A DNA stretch of 11,575 nt from DASRVA01 sp035687745 (GTDB lineage: Bacteria; Gemmatimonadota; Gemmatimonadetes; JACCXV01; JAHWKZ01): positions 1 through 11,575 of the forward strand of contig DASRVA010000081.1 of assembly GCA_035687745.1 (NCBI GenBank), given 5' to 3'. This document shows, in pieces, positions 1-6,270 of the stretch. Numbering within the stretch: position 1 is the stretch's first letter; each line of letters starts with the position of its first letter. Made by a program: the position numbers and the translations under genes. The notes below the pieces were generated by a model, which worked only from the letters and a program-made list of their open reading frames with translations, made no database searches and was not told the DNA's origin.

Positions 1-1102
1 CGGGCAGGGCGCGCGCGAGGGCTCCCAGCACGACGTCCACGATCCGTTGGGACGTCTCGACGTTTCCGGCGGCCACGGCTCGCGGGGACCGAGCGTGGAT
101 CACCGTCCCCTCGGGGGCGACGACCCGGATCGGCCGGAAGCAGCCGGCGTTGAGTGGCGGCTCGGGGAGCCCGCCGGCGCCGTTCTCCCACGGGGTCACA
201 AGGAGCCCCAGGAAGACATAAAGGACGGCCGAGCGGGTGACCGCCAGGACCGCGTTGACGCCGCCCGGGCACTCGGGCGCGGAGCCGGTGAAATCGACGG
301 TGGCTTGGTCCCCCCGAACTCCGATCCGGACCCGGATCGGGATCCCGGTCGTCCCCGCGCCGTCGCCGTCCAGGACATCCTCGAAGGCGTAGTCGCCGTC
401 CGGGATCCGCTCGATCATCGACCGCATGAGCCGCTCGCCGTAGTCGAGGAGCGCTTCAGCCTGGCGGGCGAGCCCGGAGGCGCCGTGCCGCAGGATCACC
501 TCGCCCATCCGCCGGTCCCCGGTCCGGTGGCACGCGATCTGGGCCTTCAGATCCCCCTCTCTCTCCTCGGGCGTTCGGACGTTGGCGAGGATCAGCTCCC
601 AGACCGGGGCCACCGCCTGACCCGCCTCGACCAGCCGGATCGGCGGGATCCGGAGACCCTCCTCGTGGATGTCGCGGGCGAGCGGCATGGACCCCGGCGT
701 CGCCCCGCCCACGTCGGCGTGGTGGGCGCGGGCGGCCAGGAAGGCTGCGGGGTCCACCGCGCCCTCGGCGAAGACGGGGCTCACCGTGGTCACGTCGGGG
801 AGGTGGGTCCCGCCCCGGAAGGGGTCGTTCAGCGCCACGACGTCCCCCGCCCGCCAGATCTCGAAGGCTGACAGCGCCGCTTCCACCGACAGGGGCATGG
901 CTCCCAGATGGACGGGGATGGCGGCCGCCTGGGCGACCAGCCGGCCGCGTCCGTCGAAGACGGCGGTCGAGGCGTCCCGGCGCTCCTTGATGTTCGGCGA
1001 GAAGGCCGTCCGGACGAGGGCTTCCAGCATCTCGTCCGCCACGCTCGCGAGGAGTCCCCCGAAGAGCGTCCGGGCGGCGGCCTCGGGAAGGCGCCCGCTC
1101 AT
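1..1102 (-). CDS. hyuB: Hydantoinase B / oxoprolinase-type subunit, 3' end outside window
   Basis: This is the second subunit of an ATP-dependent hydantoinase/5-oxoprolinase-type enzyme, which hydrolyses cyclic amides such as N-methylhydantoins or 5-oxoproline in the cytoplasm. The first 367 residues are in the window. Family proteins are usually above 500 residues, so roughly the last third lies beyond position 1. I translated it by hand from ATG 1102. Family signatures are PNIKERRD near residue 36, LNDPFRGGTHLPDV (91-104), ARAHHADVGG (124-133), DFTGSAPECPGGVNA (270-284) and GNVETSQR (346-353). The ATG overlaps the hyuA stop codon as ATGA, so the two subunits are translationally coupled. The ribosome binding site inside hyuA is weak, which fits coupling. 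The frame is open throughout. Acetophenone or acetone carboxylase subunits are related, so the true substrate is unknown. The family call is firm; the substrate is not. Confidence 0.93.
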   Translation of the reverse strand, partial: MSGRLPEAAARTLFGGLLASVADEMLEALVRTAFSPNIKERRDASTAVFDGRGRLVAQAAAIPVHLGAMPLSVEAALSAFEIWRAGDVVALNDPFRGGTHLPDVTTVSPVFAEGAVDPAAFLAARAHHADVGGATPGSMPLARDIHEEGLRIPPIRLVEAGQAVAPVWELILANVRTPEEREGDLKAQIACHRTGDRRMGEVILRHGASGLARQAEALLDYGERLMRSMIERIPDGDYAFEDVLDGDGAGTTGIPIRVRIGVRGDQATVDFTGSAPECPGGVNAVLAVTRSAVLYVFLGLLVTPWENGAGGLPEPPLNAGCFRPIRVVAPEGTVIHARSPRAVAAGNVETSQRIVDVVLGALARALP

Positions 1103-3084
1103 CGCTCGATCCACAGCTGGCCGCGTTCGAGGACCCGCGCCGTCCATCCCGGCGGGACGAACGTGGTCGCGTAGGGCTCGACGACGAGCGCGGGCCCGGT
1201 CCAGGTCGCCCCGGCCCCGACCTGCTCGCGGTCGACGACCGGGAGGCCTTCGCGGCCTTCGACCGTGGCCAGGGCCGCGTCCCGGTGGCCGCTCCGGATC
1301 GGGCCCGGCTCCGGGACCGCCGTCCGCCCGACCGCCGCCAGCCGGAGGGTGACGATCTCGATCGGCCAGCCGGGCTCGTCGTGCCCGAATCGTCGGCGAT
1401 GGGCGGCATGGAAGCGCGCCGACAGCCGCCCGGGGTCGGGATCGTACTCGACCTCGAGGGCGTGCGTCTGCCCCCGATACCTCAGGTCGGCCGAGCGGGC
1501 GACGACGAGGTCCGTGCCGGAGACGCCGTCCTCGGCCATCTCTCGGGCGGCCCGGGCGTGGAGCTCGTCGAAGGCGGCCGCCAGCCCGCCGATCCCCGTG
1601 TCCAGGGCCCGGACCACGGAGCGCGCCACCTCGCGGCGGACCTCGCTCGTGGCCGCGCCGAGCGCGGACAGGACGCCCGGCTCGCGCGGCACCAGGACCG
1701 ACCTCATCCCGAGCGCCTCCGCCAGGTGGCAGGCGTGGAGCCCCGCGGCGCCTCCGAACGATACCAGCGTGAAGTCCCGGGGGTCGTGGCCGCGGCGGAC
1801 CGACACGACGCGAAGGGCCCGCTCCATCCCGGCCTCGACGACCTCGACCACGGCCTCCGCGGCCGTCCGCGCACCTACCCCCATCCGCCGTCCGAGCGCC
1901 TCGAGGGCGGCCTGGGAGCGGTCCGGCTGGAGCGGCATACGGCCTCCCAGGAAGCGCTCGGGCGGGAGGCGGCCCAGGACCACGTGCGCGTCGGTGACGG
2001 TGGGGAGGTCCCCCCGGCCGTAGCAGGCAGGCCCGGGGTCGGCGCCCGCGCTCTCGGGGCCGACCTTGAGGGCGCCTCCCGGATCGATCCACGCGATGGA
2101 CCCGCCGCCCGCCCCGATCGTGTGGACGTCGATCATGGGCACCTGGAGCGGAACGCCGCCCACGACGGCCTCTCCCAGGCGACCGGGCTCCCCGTCGACG
2201 AGCGATACGTCGGTCGACGTCCCGCCCATGTCGAAGGAAACGATGCGGGGCCTCTCGCCGAGCGCTTCGCGGGCCGCTGCGAGCGCCCCCGCGACCCCGG
2301 CGGCCGGCCCCGAGAGGACGCTGTGGACGGCCCGTCCGGCGGTCGCCGACCACCCCACCGAGCCGCCGTTCGAGTGGACGACCCTGAGCCAGTCGACGCC
2401 CGCCCCCCGGACCCCCTCGGCCAGCCGGCCGAGGTAGCGATCGAGACCGGGCCCCACGTAGGCGTCGACCACGGTCGTGCAGGTCCGCTCGTACTCCCTG
2501 AGCTCGCCCGACACCTCGATCGAGAGGGAGACGGGGAAACCACGACGCCGGGCCGCCTGGCCGATCGCCCGCTCGTGGCCGGGATCCAGGAAGGAGAAGA
2601 GGAGGCACGCGGCAATCGACTCGGCCCCCTCCGCCTCTGCCCGGTCGAGGGCCCGCTCGAGGTCGCTCGGATCCAGCGCGCGCAGGACCTGGCCCTCGGC
2701 GCTCATTCGTTCGTCGACCTCGAGCCGGCGGCGTTCCGGGACCAAGGGGGGAGACGCGACGACGTGCAGATCGTACAGGGCGGGTCGCGCCTGCCGGCCG
2801 ATCGCCAGGACGTCGCGGAAGCCCCGGGTCGTGACGAGCGCCACCCGGGCCCCCTTCCGCTCCAGGAGGGCGTTGGTGGCGACGGTCGTGGAGTGGACGA
2901 GCTCAATGGTGGCCGGGCGGCACGCCGGGTCACCCAGGAGCCGCTTCACTCCGTCCAGGACTCCGCGGGCGAAATCGTTCGGCGTGGAAGCGACCTTCCA
3001 GGTCGAGAGGCCGGTCGCGTCCAGACGGACGAAGTCGGTGAACGTTCCCCCGGTGTCGCTGCCGATGAGGAGCCGGGGCGGCAT
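1099..3084 (-). CDS. hyuA: Hydantoinase A / oxoprolinase-type ATPase subunit
   Basis: This 661-residue protein is the nucleotide-binding subunit of a HyuA/HyuB hydantoinase or 5-oxoprolinase-like enzyme. It has the ASKHA-type fold and uses ATP to activate the ring amide. Two phosphate-binding motifs are visible: GSDTGGTFTDF (8-18) and SFDMGGTSTDVS (283-294). HSTTVATNALLERKGARVAL (64-83), SGPAAGVAGA (258-267), HTIGAGGGS (321-329) and FGGAAGLHA (443-451) are also typical of the family. The length matches stand-alone HyuA proteins of 650-700 residues. The frame stays open upstream to 3255, but the ATG at 3084 is chosen because it puts the first motif at the usual distance from the N-terminus and avoids overlap with the upstream gene. 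It starts 23 bp after the TPR gene and overlaps hyuB by 4 bp. Related carboxylases (acetone, acetophenone) share this fold, so substrate assignment is open. Confidence 0.94.
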   Translation of the reverse strand: MPPRLLIGSDTGGTFTDFVRLDATGLSTWKVASTPNDFARGVLDGVKRLLGDPACRPATIELVHSTTVATNALLERKGARVALVTTRGFRDVLAIGRQARPALYDLHVVASPPLVPERRRLEVDERMSAEGQVLRALDPSDLERALDRAEAEGAESIAACLLFSFLDPGHERAIGQAARRRGFPVSLSIEVSGELREYERTCTTVVDAYVGPGLDRYLGRLAEGVRGAGVDWLRVVHSNGGSVGWSATAGRAVHSVLSGPAAGVAGALAAAREALGERPRIVSFDMGGTSTDVSLVDGEPGRLGEAVVGGVPLQVPMIDVHTIGAGGGSIAWIDPGGALKVGPESAGADPGPACYGRGDLPTVTDAHVVLGRLPPERFLGGRMPLQPDRSQAALEALGRRMGVGARTAAEAVVEVVEAGMERALRVVSVRRGHDPRDFTLVSFGGAAGLHACHLAEALGMRSVLVPREPGVLSALGAATSEVRREVARSVVRALDTGIGGLAAAFDELHARAAREMAEDGVSGTDLVVARSADLRYRGQTHALEVEYDPDPGRLSARFHAAHRRRFGHDEPGWPIEIVTLRLAAVGRTAVPEPGPIRSGHRDAALATVEGREGLPVVDREQVGAGATWTGPALVVEPYATTFVPPGWTARVLERGQLWIER

Positions 3085-3107
3085 CGCCCGCCAAGCTAGC
3101 CGCTCGT

Positions 3108-4136
3108 CTAGGCGGCCTCCCAGTCGCGCTCGAACCGCTCCAGGAGAGCGCGCGCGCCGAGGGCCCTCAAGCCGGCCGTCGCCTTGGCCCGGAAGCTCTC
3201 CGCCTCGCGCTGATCCCCGAGCCGCTTCAAGGCGCGGGCGCTGATCGCGCAGCACTCGCTCTCGATCAGCCTCAGGCCCCGCCGTCGGGCCCGCTCGCGG
3301 GTCTCGCCGGCGCGGACATGCGCCTTCGAGGGCTCGTCCTCCGCCAGCGCCAGGAGCGCCCGGATCCGGCCGATCTCGGTGCGACCGATTTCGTCGCCGG
3401 CCAGTGTGGCGAGCTCGTCCGCACGCGCCAGGTCGCGCGACGCCTCGGTCAGCAGCCCGCGCTCCAGGTGCAGCTCCGCGCGGCCCGTCCAGGCGAGCGC
3501 CAGCAGGTACGGATCGCCGTCCAGTCCGGCGTGGTGGACGGCGTCCTCGAACGCCAGCTCGGCCGCGTCGTACTGGCCGGCCAGCCGCTCCACGATCCCC
3601 AGGTTGCAGAAGGTCTCCGCCTGACCGCGGTAGTCCCTCAGCCGACGGTAGGCAAGCAGGGCGGACCGGTAGTAGTTGACGGCCAGAGGCGCCCGCCCCT
3701 CGACGAACGCGATCGACGCAAGGTTGTTGAGCGAGCGGGCGATCATGCGATAGTCTTCGATCCGCACGGCCAGCTCGAACGCTTCCCGGAAGGACTCCCC
3801 CGCGGCACCGTACTCGCCGCGCTCGAAGGCGATCGCCCCTTCGAGGTTCAGCGCGCCCATCCGGCCACGCTCGTCCCTTCGAGAGTCGAACAATGCCAGC
3901 GCGGCCGCTGCGAGCGAGCCGGCGGTCTCGAGCTCGCCCAGATAGGAGGCCGCTCGTGCCGCTTGAAGGCGGGTGTCAGGATCCTCGCGACCGGGGCCGT
4001 CCAGCCCGTGGAAGGTCTCCAGCGCAACGGCGTAACGCCCCCTGGCAACCATGTCCTCGAGGGCCTGCGCCCAGGCGCCGGGCCGGGTGGGCGGATCCTG
4101 AAAGCCCTCGCTCGGGGGACGGGTCGTCCCGCTCAT
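3108..4136 (-). CDS. TPR-repeat protein, first gene of the hyuAB operon
   Basis: A 342-residue tetratricopeptide-repeat protein with no signal peptide, so probably cytoplasmic. After an N-terminal helical part (about 21-85), six repeats follow with an unbroken 40-residue period, starting at 91, 131, 171, 211, 251 and 291. Each has the pattern of a first helix ending in a small-residue face (for example SLNNLASIAF) and a second helix such as AAELAFEDAV. The last two copies are more diverged. No enzymatic or DNA-binding domain is seen, so a scaffold or partner-binding role is inferred. The ATG at 4136 was chosen because AGAGGAG sits at 4142-4148 with a 5-nt spacer. The frame stays open upstream to 4571, but that part does not look like protein. 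It leads the hyuA-hyuB operon with a 23-bp gap. The function is unknown; the TPR assignment is confident. Confidence 0.85.
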   Translation of the reverse strand: MSGTTRPPSEGFQDPPTRPGAWAQALEDMVARGRYAVALETFHGLDGPGREDPDTRLQAARAASYLGELETAGSLAAAALALFDSRRDERGRMGALNLEGAIAFERGEYGAAGESFREAFELAVRIEDYRMIARSLNNLASIAFVEGRAPLAVNYYRSALLAYRRLRDYRGQAETFCNLGIVERLAGQYDAAELAFEDAVHHAGLDGDPYLLALAWTGRAELHLERGLLTEASRDLARADELATLAGDEIGRTEIGRIRALLALAEDEPSKAHVRAGETRERARRRGLRLIESECCAISARALKRLGDQREAESFRAKATAGLRALGARALLERFERDWEAA

Positions 4137-4140
4137 CTTC

Positions 4141-4148
4141 TCTCCTCT
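4141..4148 (-). promoter_or_regulatory. Ribosome binding site deciding the TPR gene start
   Basis: On the minus strand the bases just before ATG 4136 include AGAGGAG (4148 to 4142). This near-perfect Shine-Dalgarno sequence has a 5-nt spacer and supports the 342-residue product over a longer frame that starts at 4571. Confidence 0.75.
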
Positions 4149-4165
4149 GGCAAGCGGACGGGGGA

Positions 4166-4218
4166 TCGCCGGTGAGTCGCCGGTACCCGCATGGTGGTGC
4201 AACCCCCGTACCGGCGAC
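4166..4218. promoter_or_regulatory. Perfect 11-bp inverted repeat with an extra direct half-site
   Basis: GTCGCCGGTAC at 4176-4186 is matched exactly by its reverse complement GTACCGGCGAC at 4208-4218, with a 21-nt loop between them. The core octamer TCGCCGGT also occurs at 4166-4173, directly repeated 11 bp before the copy at 4177-4184. The third copy is inverted at 4210-4217. The element lies 30-82 bp upstream of the TPR-hyuAB start codon, between divergent genes. No T-run follows on either strand, so it is not an ordinary intrinsic terminator. It could be a multi-site operator, or an RNA hairpin in the leader of the TPR-hyuAB transcript. The repeats are certain; the function is inferred. 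Confidence 0.6.
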
Positions 4219-4302
4219 GGGTCTCTGGAAGCCCGCGTCCCATACCGCGGAACCCCGCTTCCGTCCAGGATGGAACCGCTCCGCCCTCCGAAGGGAGATG
4301 CC

Positions 4303-4481
4303 GTGCCCAGAACCCGGCTCGTCGCCGTTCTCTTCGCCTGCCCGCTGTTGGTGGCCGCGCGAGGCGCGACGGGGCAGTAAGCTGCCTGGGCGCCCCGTCC
4401 CGCGAGTCCCCCATCGTGTTCCGCGACGGCTACGGGGTGCCGTACGTCTTCGGGCCGACCGACGAGAGCGTGGTCTTCGGC
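4303..4481 (+). pseudogene. Frameshifted N-terminal remnant of a penicillin-acylase-like gene
   Basis: A GTG at 4303, preceded by AAGGGAG (4291-4297), opens a 25-codon frame with a clear secretory signal peptide (arginines, then LVAVLFACPLLVAA, then a small-residue cleavage region). It stops at TAA 4378-4380. About 25 bases later, in another frame (4404-4481), the sequence reads SPIVFRDGYGVPYVFGPTDE and then SVVFG. This is the pattern expected near the mature N-terminus of penicillin acylase family (Ntn hydrolase) proteins, where RDxYGVPH..A.TD..xxxG is common. After 4481 the similarity ends; the frame runs on to TGA at 4572-4574 without recognisable family sequence. The two pieces are out of register by 101 bases, equal to one lost base or two gained. 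The catalytic Ser and the rest of the roughly 700-residue enzyme are absent. I read it as a degraded gene start left by a deletion. A chance resemblance is possible but less likely. Confidence 0.6.
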
Positions 4482-4621
4482 TCGCCGCCCACCCCGACGC
4501 CGCATAATGCCGCTCAAGCCGGCCTGCGCTTCGCCGAGAGCATTGCTTTCTGGCCGCATGTCGTAGAGCATTGACCGGCAGGATGGTCCACTCGAGCAGG
4601 AAAGCCGACGCTATTCCCGAT

Positions 4622-4631
4622 CACGATCGTG
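4622..4631. promoter_or_regulatory. 10-bp palindrome abutting the cytochrome ribosome binding site
   Basis: CACGATCGTG is a perfect palindrome ending on the first base of the GGAGGA ribosome binding site at 4631-4636. A dimeric repressor bound here would cover the start of the di-heme gene. Palindromes of this length do arise by chance in GC-rich DNA, so a regulatory role is only suggested. Confidence 0.3.
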
Positions 4632-4636
4632 GAGGA
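4631..4636 (+). promoter_or_regulatory. Ribosome binding site selecting a GTG start at 4643
   Basis: GGAGGA with a 6-nt spacer precedes GTG 4643. The frame is open further upstream to an ATG at 4571, but that one has no good ribosome binding site. Starting at 4643 places a lipoprotein signal peptide at the exact N-terminus, which supports this choice. Confidence 0.75.
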
Positions 4637-4642
4637 AAGAGT

Positions 4643-6253
4643 GTGCCTGTAACCGCGAAGGATTGCCGTATTCTGGCGATGGGTGTCTCCCTTTCACTCG
4701 GCATGTTCTCCATGGTCGGCTGCGAGTCCCGGGCTGGCGAGACCGTGCCGGATTTGCCGGTCGTCGACGTTTCGGTGGGACCCGCCTTCCCACTCGAAGG
4801 TCACCTCGAGTCCAGCGCAATCGCAGCCGGTGAGATGAGCTTCGAGCAGGTCTTCGATGCAGGCGAGGCGCTCTTCCACACCCCGTTCAACGGTCTGGAT
4901 GGGGTCGGGGTCTCACGGCTGCCGGACGGCTCGACAATACCGCGTTTCAGCGTAGCGCCCGCGGGGGGTGGAGCACGGGGGATGATCTCCTCTCAGTCGT
5001 GCGGCGAATGCCACAACATGCCGTTCGCCGCCGCGGCAGGGTTGGCATCGACAAACCGGGTCGGCGATCCCGACAGCGATGGCCTGCCGCCATTCAACAC
5101 ACGCTCGACCACTTCCCTGTTCGGTGACGCCATCGTGCAGCTCCTGGCCCAGGAGATCACCGGGGAGCTGCACTCGGTTCGTGACGACGCGGCCCGCGAG
5201 GCCGCGGCGAGTCCGGGCACACCGGTCCGACGGAGCCTCACCTCGAAGGGCATCGACTACGGAACGATCATCGCGACCGCTGACGAAGCAGCCGAGGTGT
5301 CCTTCGACCTCGCTGGCATCCGGGGGGTCGACCCGGACCTGGTCGTTCGTCCGATCGGCTGGAAAGGGGACGGCCCGATCGTGCGGGGCCCGGTCGTGGG
5401 CGCCTCGGCCGGTCTGATGGGGATGCTGGCCGAGGAGCTGGTCTGGTTCCCCCCGCCGGAGCGCGAGGCCGACCCCGATCCCGATCCCGACGGCGATGGC
5501 GTGATTCGCGAGCTGTCGGTGGGAGACGTCACGGCCATGACCATCTACACGGCGGGCCAGGAAGTCCCCCAGTCGCTCGAGAGGCTGGCGGAGCTGGGGA
5601 TGGTGGCGCCTCCCGACGCAGAGACCATCGCCGAGATCGGCCGCGGGCGGGCGGCTTTCGAGAAGATCGGCTGCGCCGTGTGCCACATGCCTGAGCTCAG
5701 GCTCGAGAACACGGTGTTCGAGGAGCCGACGCTGCGCGGCAACGGCAACTATTACAACCAGCGACTGGCAGCGAGAGACCCCGGGTACGACCCCAGGCGC
5801 CCCGTCCGCTTCGACGTCCTGGTCGACGCTCAGCCACCCCGGGTGGAAGCTCATTCCGATGGTGGAGCGCTCGTCCGGCTCTACGGCGACCTGAAGCGTC
5901 ATGACATGGGACGGCATCTCGCCGATCCGGCGGGGCCGCAGCCTTCCTCTACCGCCGACTTCGAACCTCTCGAGGTGGCCGGCGAGGTCGTGCTGATCGC
6001 CCCCACGGTCTTTCTGACGCCGGAGCTGTGGGGTGTCGGGAACACGGGCCCCTGGCTGCACGACGGCCGGGCCGGGACGCTCGAGGAGGCGATCCTGCTC
6101 CATGGCGAGGATGAGCCACCCGCCGTAGGGGATCCTGGTCGCAGCGAGGCACAGGATGCGCGCGACGCCTTCGTAGCTCTACCGGTCGAGGCACGGAAGG
6201 CGCTGGTGACCTTCCTGAGCAGCCTGCGCACCTTCTCGCCCGAGGATGACTGA
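4643..6253 (+). CDS. Di-heme cytochrome c lipoprotein, DHOR/thiol-oxidoreductase-like family
   Basis: A 536-residue exported di-heme protein. The N-terminus has a short basic stretch, a hydrophobic core (10-25) and a lipobox-like SMVGC with Cys27, so it is probably a lipoprotein facing the periplasm or cell exterior. Two c-type heme motifs are present: CGECH (120-124) and CAVCH (344-348). Downstream are HDMGRHL (420-426), ELWGVGNTGPWLHDGRAGTL (461-480) and EEAILLHG (481-488), the C-terminal hallmark of the DHOR family (PF06537), which is related to di-heme peroxidases and MauG. Met422, His420 and His473 are candidate distal ligands. An Asp-rich stretch, DPDPDPDGDG (277-286), between the hemes looks like a calcium-binding loop. 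DHOR proteins are often called thiol oxidoreductases without direct proof, so the exact reaction is open; a role in electron transfer or peroxide reduction is inferred. It is followed 17 bp later by the Fe-S/cNMP gene, a likely operon partner. Confidence 0.9.
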   Translation: MPVTAKDCRILAMGVSLSLGMFSMVGCESRAGETVPDLPVVDVSVGPAFPLEGHLESSAIAAGEMSFEQVFDAGEALFHTPFNGLDGVGVSRLPDGSTIPRFSVAPAGGGARGMISSQSCGECHNMPFAAAAGLASTNRVGDPDSDGLPPFNTRSTTSLFGDAIVQLLAQEITGELHSVRDDAAREAAASPGTPVRRSLTSKGIDYGTIIATADEAAEVSFDLAGIRGVDPDLVVRPIGWKGDGPIVRGPVVGASAGLMGMLAEELVWFPPPEREADPDPDPDGDGVIRELSVGDVTAMTIYTAGQEVPQSLERLAELGMVAPPDAETIAEIGRGRAAFEKIGCAVCHMPELRLENTVFEEPTLRGNGNYYNQRLAARDPGYDPRRPVRFDVLVDAQPPRVEAHSDGGALVRLYGDLKRHDMGRHLADPAGPQPSSTADFEPLEVAGEVVLIAPTVFLTPELWGVGNTGPWLHDGRAGTLEEAILLHGEDEPPAVGDPGRSEAQDARDAFVALPVEARKALVTFLSSLRTFSPEDD

Positions 6254-6270
6254 GCCACGAGGCGATACCG

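Noticed and set aside
47..871. 274-codon open frame on the plus strand
   Set aside because: It is antisense to hyuB, whose family motifs are evident on the minus strand.
1285..3099. 604-codon open frame on the plus strand
   Set aside because: It lies opposite hyuA, which has clear family motifs. The frame stays open because of GC-rich codon bias, and its product is Arg/Pro/Gly-rich with no domain.
4191..4574. An intact 127-codon plus-strand gene
   Set aside because: The first half is Arg/Pro-rich with no domain, and only 4404-4481 resembles a protein family. It fits a frameshifted remnant better.
4571..4642. Upstream ATG start at 4571 for the di-heme protein
   Set aside because: It lacks a ribosome binding site and would bury the lipoprotein signal behind 24 polar residues. 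GTG 4643 has an ideal GGAGGA.
4913..6103. 396-codon open frame on the minus strand
   Set aside because: It is antisense to the di-heme cytochrome gene with its two CxxCH motifs and lipoprotein signal. No recognisable domain.
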